DNA of 64,000 nt from Sphingobium amiense (GCF_003967075.1 NZ_AP018664.1:1922001-1986000); one strand, 5' to 3'; positions 8,181 to 18,065 are shown, numbered from the stretch's first letter. Numbers and translations are program-made. Notes: generated by a model not told the origin, from the letters alone.

Positions 8181-8935
8181 TGCGCCGCGCGCTCGCCCTT
8201 TCGCCGGTCGCGCTGCTGATCGCCGCCGCGCCCGCGCCGCAACTCGTGCCCGACGTGTCGCAGCGCGACGTGGTGATCCAGTACAGCTTCACCGGCGCGG
8301 ACCTGCTGCTGTTCGGCGCCATCGTCTACCCCGACGGGCGCAAGCCGGAAAAGCCCGCCGACATCGTCGTGGTGCTGAAAGGCCCGGAACAGTCGATAGT
8401 CATGCGCGAAAAGCAGAAGGTGGCGGGCATCTGGGTCAATGCCGACACCGCCCGCTTCCGCTCCGCGCCCAGCTTCTATGCCATGGCATCTTCCCGCCCC
8501 ATCGACCGGATCGTCGACGATCGCACCGCCGCCATCTACGAGCTTGGCCTCGACAAGCTGCAGCTTTCTCCCTCATCGCTCAACAACACCGCCGAACTCG
8601 ACCGCTTTCAGGCGGGCCTCGTCGACCTGCGCGCGCGGGCGGGACTGTTCGTCGAGCGGCCCGGCACGGTCGAGATCACGGACGGCGTCCTCTACCGCGC
8701 CCGCCTGCCGCTGTCGGCGCGCGTGATCGTGGGCGACTATACCGCCGAAACCTTCCTCGTGCAGGACGGCCGGGTCGTCGCGGGCGCGGTGCGCGACATC
8801 GTGGTGCGCAAATCCGGCTTCGAACAGTTCATGGCGACCGCCGCGCAGCGCTGGTCCTTCCTCTACGGCCTCGCCGCCATCGCGCTTGCGGTGGGCATGG
8901 GCTGGGCCGCAGGAGCCATCGCCCGGCGCGTCTAG
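8180..8935 (+). CDS. TIGR02186 family membrane-anchored protein
   Basis: A 251-residue protein with an N-terminal signal peptide (MRRALALSPVALLIAAAPAP), a ~200-residue periplasmic part, and a C-terminal membrane helix (FLYGLAAIALAVGMGWAAGA) followed by RR. The pattern, including VVVLKGPEQ and a conserved FYA segment, matches the alphaproteobacterial family TIGR02186, whose function is unknown. It is coupled to the TauE/SafE permease, suggesting a role as an accessory or sensor subunit in anion export. That role is inferred from context only. Confidence 0.7.
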   Translation: MRRALALSPVALLIAAAPAPQLVPDVSQRDVVIQYSFTGADLLLFGAIVYPDGRKPEKPADIVVVLKGPEQSIVMREKQKVAGIWVNADTARFRSAPSFYAMASSRPIDRIVDDRTAAIYELGLDKLQLSPSSLNNTAELDRFQAGLVDLRARAGLFVERPGTVEITDGVLYRARLPLSARVIVGDYTAETFLVQDGRVVAGAVRDIVVRKSGFEQFMATAAQRWSFLYGLAAIALAVGMGWAAGAIARRV

Positions 8936-8979
8936 GCTGTGATGATCACCAGCCGGCACGTTTGATGGGTTGGAACGGT

Positions 8980-9010
8980 CGATCACCGGGGCAGTCGGTG
9001 ATCGTTTCTC
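8980..9010 (+). terminator. Putative terminator after the TauE/TIGR02186 pair
   Basis: A perfect 9-bp stem (CGATCACCG / CGGTGATCG, loop of 7) is followed by TTTCTCTC. It lies between the TIGR02186 stop and the ahpC start, so it probably separates the two units. The T-rich tract is imperfect. Confidence 0.5.
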
Positions 9011-9109
9011 TCGATTGATCCATATAAGAAAACCAATTTCCAACTACGGCGCCTGCCCCCTACATCACGCATCGCAACATCAACCCCTGTTCAAGGAACC
9101 GGATCGTCC

Positions 9110-9673
9110 ATGGCTCTCATCAACACTCCCCTTCAGCCCTTCAAGGCCACCGCTTACAAGGAAGGCAAGTTCGTCGACATCACCGACGCCGACGTGAAGG
9201 GCAAGTGGGCCGTCTTCTTCTTCTACCCGGCCGACTTCACCTTCGTCTGCCCAACCGAACTGGAAGACCTTGCCGACATCTATCCGACGCTCCAGAATCT
9301 GGGCGTGGAAGTCTATTCGGTGTCGACCGACACGCATTTCAGCCACAAGGCGTGGCACGACACCTCGCCCGCCATCGGCAAGATCAACTATTATATGGTT
9401 GGCGATCAGAACCACGACATTTCCAACCAGTTCGGCGTTCTGCGTCCGGGCGTAGGCCTTGCCGACCGCGGCACCTTCGTGCTCGATCCGGAAGGCAACA
9501 TCCAGCTCGTGGAAATCACGCCGGAAGGTGTGGGCCGCAACGCCGCTGAGCTGCTGCGCAAGATCAAGGCGCTGCAATATTGGGTCAGCCACCCCGGCGA
9601 AGTGTGCCCGGCCAAGTGGGAAGAAGGCGCGGAAACCCTTGCTCCCTCGCTCGACCTTGTCGGCAAGATCTGA
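9110..9673 (+). CDS. ahpC: Alkyl hydroperoxide reductase subunit C (2-Cys peroxiredoxin)
   Basis: A 187-residue typical AhpC. The peroxidatic cysteine sits in [13 protein letters not shown] and the resolving cysteine near the C-terminus in [10 protein letters not shown]. The length is that of the enterobacterial enzyme. It reduces hydrogen peroxide and organic hydroperoxides in the cytoplasm and is recycled by AhpF, encoded 145 bases downstream. AAGGAA lies upstream of the ATG. Regulation by OxyR is usual for this pair, but I do not see a site I would defend. Confidence 0.95.
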   Translation: MALINTPLQPFKATAYKEGKFVDITDADVKGKWAVFFFYPADFTFVCPTELEDLADIYPTLQNLGVEVYSVSTDTHFSHKAWHDTSPAIGKINYYMVGDQNHDISNQFGVLRPGVGLADRGTFVLDPEGNIQLVEITPEGVGRNAAELLRKIKALQYWVSHPGEVCPAKWEEGAETLAPSLDLVGKI

Positions 9674-9687
9674 CGATTGACAGGGCA

Positions 9688-9710
9688 CCCGCCGGGCAGC
9701 GTCCGGCGGG
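9688..9710 (+). terminator. Hairpin between ahpC and ahpF
   Basis: A perfect 8-bp GC stem (CCCGCCGG / CCGGCGGG, loop GCAGCGT) sits 15 bases after ahpC with no T-run. It may act as a partial terminator or an mRNA-stabilising structure that makes ahpC more abundant than ahpF, as is common for this pair. Confidence 0.4.
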
Positions 9711-9818
9711 CGTTCACGACCAGTTACCCAATTTCGCATCTGCCGGTCTTCGGGTCGCACCGTCCGGCAGCGGCAGGCCGCGCCCCGCGAAGCGGGCGGC
9801 AGCAACGGAGCTACGATC

Positions 9819-11399
9819 ATGTTGGACGCAAATCTCAAGGGCCAGCTCAAGGCCTATATGGCGAACATCACGCAGCCCATCGAGCTGGTGGCGTCGCTGG
9901 ACGATGGCGCGAAATCGCGCGAACTCAAGGAATTGCTGGGCGAGATTGCCGAACTGTCGGACAAGGTGAGCATCACCGCCGGCACGGCGAGCCGAATTCC
10001 GAGCTTCATGATCCGCCGCGCGGGCACGGACATCGGCGTGACCTTCGCGGGCCTGCCGATGGGGCATGAATTCACCAGCCTCGTGCTCGCGCTGCTTCAG
10101 GTCGGCGGCCATCCGTCGAAGGCGGCGCAGGATCTGATCCAGCAGATTAGAGACCTCGACGGCGATTATGCCTTCGAAACCTATTTCTCGCTGTCCTGCC
10201 AGAACTGCCCTGACGTGGTGCAGGCGCTGAACCTCATGAGCGTGCTCAATCCGCGCATCAGCCATGTCGCCATCGACGGCGCTCTCTTCAAGGAAGAGGT
10301 GGATGCGCGCAAGATCATGGCCGTCCCGACCGTCTATCTGAACGGCGAACCCTTCGCCTCGGGCCGGATGGAGCTGGAACAGATCGTCGCGAAGATCGAC
10401 AGCGGCGCGGCAGCCCGCGCGGCCGAAAAGATCAAGGCGCAGGAGCCGTTCGAGGTGCTGGTGATCGGCGGCGGCCCTGCGGGCGCTGCGGCGGCGATCT
10501 ACGCCGCGCGCAAGGGCATCCGCACCGGCGTCGCGGCTGAGCGCTTCGGCGGGCAGGTGCTCGACACGATGGACATCGAGAATTTCATCTCGGTCAGCCG
10601 CACCGAAGGCCCGAAGCTCGCCACCGCGCTGGAGCAGCATGTCCGCGACTATGATGTCGAGATCATGAACCTGCAAAAAGCGGCCAAGCTGATCCCGGCG
10701 AAGGCGCAGGGCGGCTATCACGAAGTCGTGCTGGAAAATGGCGCATCGCTCAAGGGCCGGACGCTCATCCTGTCGACCGGCGCGCGCTGGCGTCAGATGG
10801 GCGTGCCGGGCGAGGACGAATATCGCAACAAGGGCGTGGCCTATTGCCCGCACTGCGATGGTCCCTTGTTCAAGGGCAAGCGCGTCGCGGTGATCGGCGG
10901 CGGCAACAGCGGTGTGGAAGCCGCGATCGACCTTGCCGGGATCGTCGCACATGTGACGCTGATCGAATTTGACAGCCAGTTGCGCGCCGACGCCGTGCTT
11001 CAGCGCAAGCTCGCCAGCCTGCCCAATGTGAAGATCATTACATCGGCGCTGACCACGAAGGTCGAGGGCAATGGCGAGAAGGTGACGGGCCTCAGCTACA
11101 AGGACCGGAACCACGGCACGGAGCATGATGTCGAGCTGGAGGGGATCTTCGTCCAGATCGGCCTTGTCCCCAATACCGAATGGCTGAAGGACGCGATTGC
11201 CCTGTCCCCTCGCGGCGAGATCGAGATCGACGCGCGTGGCGAAACCAGTCAGCCCGGCATCTTCGCTGCGGGCGACTGCACGACCGTGCCCTACAAACAG
11301 ATCGTGATCGCCATGGGCGCGGGATCGACGGCGGCCTTGTCCGCCTTCGACTATCTCATCCGCCTTCCCGCCACGGCAGAACAGGCCGAGGCGGCTTGA
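9819..11399 (+). CDS. ahpF: Alkyl hydroperoxide reductase subunit F (NADH-dependent disulfide reductase)
   Basis: A 526-residue flavoprotein. The N-terminal ~200 residues form the tandem thioredoxin-like domain with the redox pair SCQNCPD. The FAD fold begins with [18 protein letters not shown]. The thioredoxin-reductase-like active site is YCPHCDGPL, the NAD-binding motif is [18 protein letters not shown], and the C-terminal FAD motif is GIFAAGDCT. It transfers electrons from NADH to AhpC. The domain order and length are standard. Confidence 0.95.
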   Translation: MLDANLKGQLKAYMANITQPIELVASLDDGAKSRELKELLGEIAELSDKVSITAGTASRIPSFMIRRAGTDIGVTFAGLPMGHEFTSLVLALLQVGGHPSKAAQDLIQQIRDLDGDYAFETYFSLSCQNCPDVVQALNLMSVLNPRISHVAIDGALFKEEVDARKIMAVPTVYLNGEPFASGRMELEQIVAKIDSGAAARAAEKIKAQEPFEVLVIGGGPAGAAAAIYAARKGIRTGVAAERFGGQVLDTMDIENFISVSRTEGPKLATALEQHVRDYDVEIMNLQKAAKLIPAKAQGGYHEVVLENGASLKGRTLILSTGARWRQMGVPGEDEYRNKGVAYCPHCDGPLFKGKRVAVIGGGNSGVEAAIDLAGIVAHVTLIEFDSQLRADAVLQRKLASLPNVKIITSALTTKVEGNGEKVTGLSYKDRNHGTEHDVELEGIFVQIGLVPNTEWLKDAIALSPRGEIEIDARGETSQPGIFAAGDCTTVPYKQIVIAMGAGSTAALSAFDYLIRLPATAEQAEAA

Positions 11400-11407
11400 A
11401 CGAATGA

Positions 11408-11433
11408 GGGCGGCTGTCGAAAGATAGCCGCCC
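11408..11433 (+). terminator. Putative terminator after ahpF
   Basis: A perfect 8-bp stem (GGGCGGCT / AGCCGCCC) with a 10-base loop lies just past the ahpF stop. The trailing tract (ATGCATCTTTC) is only weakly T-rich, so efficiency is uncertain. Confidence 0.45.
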
Positions 11434-11508
11434 ATGCATCTTTCAGGCGGCAAAATCGAGCGTCAAACGAGATTTTTCTGATAACGCCTCGCAATTGTAG
11501 TTGCTTTG

Positions 11509-11527
11509 ATTACGAACCATTCGCATT
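11509..11527 (+). promoter_or_regulatory. Candidate Fur-type operator upstream of the siderophore receptor
   Basis: An inverted repeat TACGAA-CCA-TTCGCA (11511-11525) resembles the alphaproteobacterial Fur pattern TGCGAA-N3-TTCGCA with one mismatch. It lies about 35 bases before the receptor's start codon, a position from which binding would block transcription. The assignment is from the motif and the iron-uptake context only. Confidence 0.4.
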
Positions 11528-11557
11528 AGCGCTTCCACGAATCGTCAGGGAGCACAG

Positions 11558-13999
11558 ATGCACATGAACCCGAAGTCCGACCGTTCGCCCCGGCTCGCGC
11601 CCACATTCCTTGCGCTGAGCTGCGTCGGCCTCCTCTCCTCGCCCGCTGCGGCGCTGGCGCAGGATCAGGGCGCGGCAGGGCAGGGACAGCGCCTTGGCTC
11701 GATGACCGTCACCGATACGGCGATCGACGAGGAAGGCTATAAGGTCGACGCCCCCTCCTCTCCCAAATATACCGCCCCGCTGCTCGACACGCCCAAGAGC
11801 GTCAGCATCATCCCCGCCCAATTGATCCGCGATACCGCCTCGGCGTCGCTCACCGAAGCGCTGCGCACCGTGCCCGGCATCACGCTGGGCGCAGGCGAAG
11901 GCGGCAATCCGCTGGGCGACCGCCCCTTCATCCGTGGCTTCGATAGTCAGGCCAGCACCTATCTCGACGGCGTGCGCGACGTTGGCGCGCAGAGCCGCGA
12001 GATTTTCGCGGTCGAACAGATCGAGGTCGTCAAAGGCTCCGACAGCAGTATGGGCGGGCGTGGCAATGCGGGCGGATCGCTCAACCTCGTCACCAAAGTG
12101 CCGACCGCCGAACGCTTCATTGCGGCGAGCGGTGCCGTGGGGAATGCCGACTACAAGCGGGCGACGATCGACATCAACCAGCCGGTCAGCGATTTCGTCG
12201 GCATCCGCCTCAACGCCATGTGGCACGATCAGGACGTGGCGGGCCGTGACGCCATCTACCAGAAGCGCTGGGGCATCGCGCCCTCGATCAAGCTCGGCCT
12301 GACCGGTCCGACCAGCCTCACCATCAGCTATTATCATCTCCATACGGACGAACTGCCCGACACGGGTATTCCCTATCTCTACACCGTCGCCAACGCGCCA
12401 GCGGGCGTCACCGAAACGGCGCCTGCGGGCCGCTTCACCAATCCGGCGGGCCAGTCTTTCTCGGTGCCGCGCGGCGCTTATTACGGTCTGGCCAACCGCG
12501 ATTTCCGCAAGACCGACGTCGACAACCTCACCTTCCGCTTCGAACATGATTTCGGCGGCGTGAAGCTGCGGAACACCAGCCGCTATGGCAGCAGCAGTCA
12601 GGGCTATCTCTGGACCCAGCCCGACGACAGTCAGGGCAATGTGCTCAACGGTCAGGTGTGGCGGCGCATCAACAGCCGCTATAGCGAGACATGGGGCACG
12701 CTGAACCAGACCGACCTGTCGGGCGACTTCAGCATCGGCGGCGTGCGCAACAGCTTTGCCGCCAGCGTCGAATTCAGTCAGGAAGTCGCGCACAACGGCA
12801 ACTATGTCTCCAACGCGGCGACCGGCACGGCAGTGGCCACGGGCATTAACGCGGTGGGAGGGCGCTGCGGCCCGAATTCGGTCGCGCGTTACAACTGCAC
12901 CAGCCTGATCGACCCCAATCCCTATGATCCTTGGGTCAGCTATGCGAGCGATACGTCGAACGCAGTGTCGCCCATCGTGCGCAGCGCCCGCAAGACCTGG
13001 ACACGGTCGTCCACCACGACCAAGGCAGCATCCTTCTTCGACACGATCAGCTTCAGCGATGCACTGCTGCTCAACATCGGCGGGCGGTATGATCGCTACG
13101 AAACCCGCGTGACGCCGGGCCTTGTCGCGACGGACACGACCGGCGGACGGCCGACCTTCGCCCGTAACGACGATCTTTGGACCTACAATGTCGGTCTGGT
13201 CTTCAAGCCGGCGGAAAATGGCAGCATCTATATCTCGACCGCGACAGCCGCGACGCCGCCCGGTTCCTTCCTCGCCAACGGCACGGAGACCAACGCGATC
13301 AACGTCACGTCGCAGGCGCTGACCGATGCACTGAAGGTCGAAAAGACACGCTCCTACGAAGTGGGCACCAAATGGAACCTGCTGGGCGACAGCCTCGCCC
13401 TCACGCTTGCGGCGTTCCGCACCGAAACGAAGAACGCCCGCGCCACCGACGCCAACGGCTTCGTCAGCTTCATCGGCGAGCGGCGCATCGACGGCATCGA
13501 GTTCAGCTTCAACGGCAATGTCACGCCGGACTGGAATATCTTCGGCGGCTATACCTTCATGGACTCGAAGGTCGTCGACGGTGGCTTCACAGCGACCACG
13601 GTCGCGGGCGTCACCCGTTATGCCCCGGCTGCATCCACGGGCCGCTGGTTCCCCAATACGCCGCGCCACAGCGGAACGCTCTTCACCACCTACAAGGTCA
13701 CGCCCGCGCTGACCGTGGGCGGCGGGGCGATCTACATGGGGAAGGTCTATGGCGGCTATGCCGACCAGCGCACCATCGTCAACGAAGCGGTGGTCGTCTC
13801 GAAGCCGCTGGCGCGCATGGTGCCGAGCTACTGGCGCTTCGACGCCAATGCCGCGATCAGCCTGACCGATGCGATCCAGCTTCAGGTCAATGTGCTGAAC
13901 GTCGCGAACAAGCGCTATTTCGACAAGGCCTACTCCAATCATTATGCCAATCAGGCGGCGGGGCGGACAGCCATCGCGACGCTGAACATCAAATATTGA
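11558..13999 (+). CDS. TonB-dependent siderophore receptor
   Basis: An 813-residue outer-membrane receptor. It has a signal peptide (LAPTFLALSCVGLLSSPAAALAQ, cleaved near residue 35), then a plug domain starting around residue 70 (PLLDTPKSVSIIPAQLI, RTVPGITLG, FIRGFDSQASTYLDGVRD, EQIEVVKGSDS) and a 22-strand barrel. The plug signature, with the VPGI-LG-GEGG region, is that of FhuA/FepA-like ferric siderophore receptors. The last residues are NIKY, where many receptors end in Phe. AGGGAG precedes the ATG. It stands alone, with no TonB or ABC genes nearby, so the ligand is unknown. Iron-Fur control is likely (see the operator at 11509). Confidence 0.88.
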   Translation: MHMNPKSDRSPRLAPTFLALSCVGLLSSPAAALAQDQGAAGQGQRLGSMTVTDTAIDEEGYKVDAPSSPKYTAPLLDTPKSVSIIPAQLIRDTASASLTEALRTVPGITLGAGEGGNPLGDRPFIRGFDSQASTYLDGVRDVGAQSREIFAVEQIEVVKGSDSSMGGRGNAGGSLNLVTKVPTAERFIAASGAVGNADYKRATIDINQPVSDFVGIRLNAMWHDQDVAGRDAIYQKRWGIAPSIKLGLTGPTSLTISYYHLHTDELPDTGIPYLYTVANAPAGVTETAPAGRFTNPAGQSFSVPRGAYYGLANRDFRKTDVDNLTFRFEHDFGGVKLRNTSRYGSSSQGYLWTQPDDSQGNVLNGQVWRRINSRYSETWGTLNQTDLSGDFSIGGVRNSFAASVEFSQEVAHNGNYVSNAATGTAVATGINAVGGRCGPNSVARYNCTSLIDPNPYDPWVSYASDTSNAVSPIVRSARKTWTRSSTTTKAASFFDTISFSDALLLNIGGRYDRYETRVTPGLVATDTTGGRPTFARNDDLWTYNVGLVFKPAENGSIYISTATAATPPGSFLANGTETNAINVTSQALTDALKVEKTRSYEVGTKWNLLGDSLALTLAAFRTETKNARATDANGFVSFIGERRIDGIEFSFNGNVTPDWNIFGGYTFMDSKVVDGGFTATTVAGVTRYAPAASTGRWFPNTPRHSGTLFTTYKVTPALTVGGGAIYMGKVYGGYADQRTIVNEAVVVSKPLARMVPSYWRFDANAAISLTDAIQLQVNVLNVANKRYFDKAYSNHYANQAAGRTAIATLNIKY

Positions 14000-14026
14000 C
14001 GGGCGGGGACGTTGCCCCCTTGCCTC

Positions 14027-14677
14027 TCAGGGCCGCTGGAGACGCATCCCGAAAATGGCGGGGTCGATCTCCAGCATCGGCTCGCCAGCGCCCGCCGGTT
14101 CGGGCGGAGGCACCCGGCCGCTGGCCGGGCCGAAGCTCACCACCCGGCTGCCGGGATCGGCGAGCACCAGCGGATCGAGCTTCAGCGCGGCGCTCAGCCT
14201 GTCCTGCGTCACCGCGACCAGCGTCCCGATCTTCGTCATCGCAAAGAGCTGCCGGGCAAAGGCGTAAGGCAGGCGGATACAGCCGTGACTGGCCGGATAG
14301 CCCGGATTATGCCCGGCGTGGAGCGCTATGCCGTCCCATGTCAGCCGCTGCATGAAGGGCATGGGCGCGTTGCTGTAGAGGTTGGAGCGGTGCCATTGCC
14401 GCTTTTGAAGTATCGGATAGTCGCCGGTCGGAGTGCGATGCCCCTTCATGCCGGTCGAGACCGCCGCGACGCCGATGAGGCGGTCGCCGTCATAGACGTG
14501 GATGCGCTGCTTTTCGATGCTGATGACCATATAGAGCGGCCCATCCCATGGTCCCTGCTCCATCCAGCGAAAGGCGCCCGGCGCGACGGGCGGCAGGTCG
14601 GCCTGCGCATGGCTGACGCTCGCCGTTGCCAGCAGCAGGGTCGAGAGCAGCAGGGGACGGAGCCTGAGAGCAGCCAT
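14027..14677 (-). CDS. L,D-transpeptidase (YkuD domain), periplasmic
   Basis: A 216-residue exported protein with a signal peptide (LRPLLLSTLLLATASVSHA). The YkuD catalytic motif is complete: ALHAGHNPGYPASHGCIRLP, with His and the nucleophilic Cys in SHGCIRLP. The upstream strand QRIHVYDGDRLIGVAAVSTG is also typical. Such enzymes make 3-3 cross-links in peptidoglycan or attach lipoproteins to it. It converges with the siderophore receptor and is divergent from ilvD, with 182 bases between the two starts. No LysM or other binding domain is present. Confidence 0.85.
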   Translation of the reverse strand: MAALRLRPLLLSTLLLATASVSHAQADLPPVAPGAFRWMEQGPWDGPLYMVISIEKQRIHVYDGDRLIGVAAVSTGMKGHRTPTGDYPILQKRQWHRSNLYSNAPMPFMQRLTWDGIALHAGHNPGYPASHGCIRLPYAFARQLFAMTKIGTLVAVTQDRLSAALKLDPLVLADPGSRVVSFGPASGRVPPPEPAGAGEPMLEIDPAIFGMRLQRP

Positions 14678-14859
14678 AACAGTCTTTTAGCCATGTCGGC
14701 GGCAAGCGCCAGTCCGGTCGGCGCGCCGGTCCCGAAGCGGGACGAAATGGCGATGCGGTAATAAAATGACGTGGATGGGACGGAGACAGGAATAAAATAT
14801 TCCCCTTCGCGGCCGCCGGCTGTAGAGGGGCGGCTTACCCCAGATCCAAGGATTGCGTC

Positions 14860-16710
14860 ATGCCTGCCTATCGTTCCCGCACCACCACCCACGGCCGCAA
14901 CATGGCTGGCGCACGCGGGCTGTGGCGGGCGACCGGCATGAAAGACGAGGATTTCGGCAAGCCGATCATCGCCGTCGCCAACAGCTTCACCCAATTCGTG
15001 CCGGGGCATGTGCACCTGAAAGACCTCGGTCAGCTCGTCGCGCGAGAGATCGAGGCGGCGGGCGGGGTCGCCAAGGAATTCAACACCATCGCGGTCGACG
15101 ACGGCATCGCCATGGGCCATGGCGGCATGCTCTATTCGCTGCCGAGCCGCGACCTGATCGCGGACAGCGTGGAATATATGGTCAACGCCCATTGCGCCGA
15201 TGCGATCGTGTGCATCTCCAATTGCGACAAGATCACGCCGGGCATGCTGATGGCGGCGATGCGGCTCAACATCCCGGTCGTGTTCGTGTCCGGCGGGCCG
15301 ATGGAAGCGGGCAAGGCGAATGTGCGGGGCAAGAAGGTGGCGCTCGATCTGGTGGACGCGATGGTCGTCGCCGCCGACGAAAGCTACACCGACGAGGAAG
15401 TGAAAGTCATCGAACGGTCCGCCTGCCCCACCTGCGGCAGTTGCTCTGGCATGTTCACCGCCAATTCGATGAACTGCCTGACCGAAGCGCTGGGCCTGTC
15501 GCTGCCGGGCAACGGGTCGACGCTCGCCACCCATGCCGACCGCGAACGGCTGTTCCGGGAAGCGGGGCACCTGATCGTCGATCTGGCCAAGCGCTATTAT
15601 GAGCAGGATGACGAGAGCGTCCTCCCCCGCTCCATCGCCAGCTTCGCCGCGTTCGAGAATGCGATGAGCCTCGACATCGCGATGGGCGGATCGACCAACA
15701 CGGTGCTGCACCTGCTCGCCGCCGCCTATGAAGGGGGGGTCGATTTCACCATGGCGGACATCGACCGGCTGTCCCGCCGCGTGCCGTGCCTGTGCAAGGT
15801 CGCGCCGGCCAAGCAGGACGTGCATATGGAGGATGTGCACCGCGCAGGCGGCATCATGGCGATTCTGGGCGAACTGGAACGGGCGGGCCTGATCGACGCA
15901 TCGCTGCCGACGGTGCATTCGCCCACGCTTTCCGCCGCTCTGGCCCGCTGGGACATCGGGCGGACGAACAGCGAGGACGTGCGCAATTTCTACCGGGCGG
16001 CGCCGGGCGGCGTGCCGACGCAGGTCGCCTTCTCGCAGAGCGAGCGTTGGGAGGAGCTGGACACCGACCGCGAGGGCGGCGTGATCCGTTCGGCGGAGCA
16101 TCCTTTCTCGAAGGACGGCGGGCTTGCTGTCCTGTTCGGCAATCTCGCCCCGGAGGGCTGCATCGTGAAGACGGCGGGCGTGGACGAGAGCATCCTCGTC
16201 TTCCACGGCACGGCGCGGGTCTATGAGAGTCAGGACGCGGCGGTTGCGGGCATCCTGGGCAATGAGGTCAGGGAAGGCGACGTGGTCGTCATCCGCTACG
16301 AAGGGCCGAAGGGCGGGCCGGGGATGCAGGAAATGCTGTATCCGACCAGCTACTTGAAATCGAAGGGTCTGGGCAAAGCCTGCGCGCTCATCACCGATGG
16401 GCGCTTTTCGGGGGGCACGTCGGGGCTGTCGATCGGCCATGTGTCGCCCGAAGCGGCGGAAGGCGGCCTCATCGCGCTGGTGCAGACAGGCGATCCCATC
16501 GTCATCGACATTCCCGAGCGCGTCATCAGGGTCGATCTGGACGACGCCACGCTGGCTGCGCGCCGGACCGAGATGGAAGGCCGCGGGCCAAAGGCGTGGA
16601 AGCCGTTCGGCCGCAAGCGGGAAGTGTCGCCCGCGCTGCGCGCCTATGCGGCGATGACGACCAACGCCGCCAAGGGCGCGGTGCGGGACGTGAGCCAGAT
16701 CGAACGCTGA
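14860..16710 (+). CDS. ilvD: Dihydroxy-acid dehydratase
   Basis: A 616-residue IlvD/Edd-family enzyme catalysing the dehydration of 2,3-dihydroxy-isovalerate and its homologue in branched-chain amino-acid synthesis. The Fe-S ligating cysteines are in context: [12 protein letters not shown] and [15 protein letters not shown]. Other signatures are [21 protein letters not shown] near residue 510 and the N-terminal [20 protein letters not shown]. Full length and intact. It is monocistronic by layout, with a hairpin terminator directly after the stop. Confidence 0.95.
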   Translation: MPAYRSRTTTHGRNMAGARGLWRATGMKDEDFGKPIIAVANSFTQFVPGHVHLKDLGQLVAREIEAAGGVAKEFNTIAVDDGIAMGHGGMLYSLPSRDLIADSVEYMVNAHCADAIVCISNCDKITPGMLMAAMRLNIPVVFVSGGPMEAGKANVRGKKVALDLVDAMVVAADESYTDEEVKVIERSACPTCGSCSGMFTANSMNCLTEALGLSLPGNGSTLATHADRERLFREAGHLIVDLAKRYYEQDDESVLPRSIASFAAFENAMSLDIAMGGSTNTVLHLLAAAYEGGVDFTMADIDRLSRRVPCLCKVAPAKQDVHMEDVHRAGGIMAILGELERAGLIDASLPTVHSPTLSAALARWDIGRTNSEDVRNFYRAAPGGVPTQVAFSQSERWEELDTDREGGVIRSAEHPFSKDGGLAVLFGNLAPEGCIVKTAGVDESILVFHGTARVYESQDAAVAGILGNEVREGDVVVIRYEGPKGGPGMQEMLYPTSYLKSKGLGKACALITDGRFSGGTSGLSIGHVSPEAAEGGLIALVQTGDPIVIDIPERVIRVDLDDATLAARRTEMEGRGPKAWKPFGRKREVSPALRAYAAMTTNAAKGAVRDVSQIER

Positions 16711-16741
16711 AAAGCGGCGTCGGCGACGCGACACCGCTTTT
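16711..16741 (+). terminator. Terminator of ilvD
   Basis: AAAGCGG pairs with CCGCTTT across a 16-base interior that can form its own short stem (CGTC/GACG), followed by TTTT. It begins immediately after the ilvD stop. The 155 bases after it (16742-16897) hold no gene; they contain several loose GACGCG-type repeats of unknown meaning. Confidence 0.5.
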
Positions 16742-16897
16742 CCACCGAAGTTCACACCGTTGTGCGGCTCTAAAGGCGCTCAACGCACGCATTTGCGTGG
16801 GTGCGGCGGAGACGACGCGCCACCGACGCGCCCGTGACGCGACGGCGAAGCGACAGGGACGCGCCATCGACGCGACAGGCCGCCGATATCGGACAGA

Positions 16898-17314
16898 TCA
16901 GCCGGCGGCTTCGGGATCGGGGGTGAAGAAGCGTTCGATCACTTCGCGGGCAAGGCGCGCGGGGCGGAGCGTTCCGGCGTCGATGCAGCACCAGCTCGAT
17001 TTGACCTCGGCGAGCACTTCCTCACCCCGGCGAATGACGGTTTCGTAGAAGGCGCGCGCGCCCTGCACCTTTTCGAGGAGGACGGTGGCGATCACCTCGT
17101 CGTCGAGGAAAGTCGGCTTGCGGTAGGTGATCTCATGCTTGAGCGCGACCCAGAGATGCTGCGCCACCGCTTCGGACGGCGCGAGCGCGCGCCAGTGGTC
17201 GAGCACGGCGCTCTGCACCCATTTGAGGTAGCTGGCATTGTTGACATGGCCCATGAAGTCGATGTCTTCGGGGTCGATGCCGATGGCGTAATCATGGGGA
17301 ATCGCGTTACTCAC
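16898..17314 (-). CDS. Acyl-CoA thioesterase, 4HBT hotdog fold
   Basis: A 138-residue single hotdog domain. The active-site segment is DPEDIDFMGHVNNASYLKW, the 4-hydroxybenzoyl-CoA thioesterase/YbgC pattern with Asp and the H-V-N-N motif. LDHWRAL and the YRKPTF strand follow. The likely start is the GTG at 17312-17314 (GTGAGTAACGCG); an in-frame extension upstream looks unlike protein-coding sequence for this family. It hydrolyses acyl-CoA thioesters; the chain specificity is not visible. The upstream OMP gene has its own terminator, so this gene is probably transcribed separately. Confidence 0.8.
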   Translation of the reverse strand: MSNAIPHDYAIGIDPEDIDFMGHVNNASYLKWVQSAVLDHWRALAPSEAVAQHLWVALKHEITYRKPTFLDDEVIATVLLEKVQGARAFYETVIRRGEEVLAEVKSSWCCIDAGTLRPARLAREVIERFFTPDPEAAG

Positions 17315-17362
17315 AGCGGTGTCAATAGCATCATGGCAGGCTGTCGGATAGGGCGGACGACG

Positions 17363-17389
17363 AAAAAGGGGCCGGATCGCTCCGGCCCC
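17363..17389 (-). terminator. Terminator of the OMP gene
   Basis: Read on the minus strand, a perfect 9-bp stem (GGGGCCGGA / TCCGGCCCC, tetraloop) is followed by TTTTT. It lies 23 bases beyond the OMP stop codon and is a strong intrinsic terminator. Confidence 0.8.
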
Positions 17390-17411
17390 CTCCCGCGAAA
17401 CCGCGAAGGCG

Positions 17412-18065
17412 TCAGAAGCGCCAGCCGACGCTCGCCACCACCTGATGCCGGTCGGTGTCGATGTCGAACCGCTCGCTGGTCGCGCCGTTCGGGAAGTCGA
17501 TCTTGCCGTCGGTATAGTTGGAATAGCGATATTCCAGCTTCGCGAAGGTGTTGGCGTTGATCGCGCGTTCCACGCCCGCGCCGATGCGCCAGCCGTCGAG
17601 CTTGAACGAGGTGTCGGTGGTTTCGTTGGTGTTGCCGGCCAGCACGTTGAGCTTGCTGTTGGTGTAGCCGCCCTTGACGTAAACCAGCGTCGAAGGATTG
17701 GCGAGGATGCCCGCGCGCGCGCCGACATAAAGGTCGCGGCCCTGGCTGACGCGCCCGAAACCGAACTGGTCGGTCGGGTCGGTGCGGCTGCTCTTGGCGG
17801 TGGAGTCGGTATATTCGCCCTCCACGCCGACGACCGCGCTGCCGAGGTTCACGTCATAACCGACGCCGACACCGTATAGCAGACCGTCGATCGACTGATC
17901 GTCGCGGCCATTGTCATTGTCGAAATCGCTGCCCGCGCCGACATGGTCATAGCCCAATATGGCCTCGACACGCGGACCGGTGAAAGTGGGGTTCACATCC
18001 TGCGCCATCGCAGGAGCGGCGAAGGTGGCGCCAGCCAGAAGCGTTGCGGCCATCAACTTACGCAT
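17412..18065 (-). CDS. Small outer-membrane beta-barrel protein
   Basis: A 217-residue porin-like/OmpA-like barrel. The start MRKLMAATLLAGATFAAPAMAQ gives a clear signal peptide with AMA-Q cleavage, preferred over an upstream ATG nine codons earlier. The mature part has eight amphipathic strand-like stretches (VEAILGYDHVGA, GLLYGVGVGYDV, LYVGARAGI, LVYVKGGYTN, WRIGAGVERAI, FAKLEYRYSNYT, HQVVASVGWRF) and ends in Phe. This is the standard opacity/OmpW-size family of sphingomonads; the physiological role is unknown. Confidence 0.8.
   Translation of the reverse strand: MRKLMAATLLAGATFAAPAMAQDVNPTFTGPRVEAILGYDHVGAGSDFDNDNGRDDQSIDGLLYGVGVGYDVNLGSAVVGVEGEYTDSTAKSSRTDPTDQFGFGRVSQGRDLYVGARAGILANPSTLVYVKGGYTNSKLNVLAGNTNETTDTSFKLDGWRIGAGVERAINANTFAKLEYRYSNYTDGKIDFPNGATSERFDIDTDRHQVVASVGWRF

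Noticed and set aside
9714..11453. A 579-codon open frame antisense to ahpF
   Set aside because: It mirrors the ahpF codons in a GC-rich genome, has no family features and no ribosome-binding site.
11510..13942. An 810-codon open frame antisense to the siderophore receptor
   Set aside because: Shadow of the receptor gene; its composition (Arg, Asp, Val, Gly, His rich) is the usual signature of antisense GC-rich frames.
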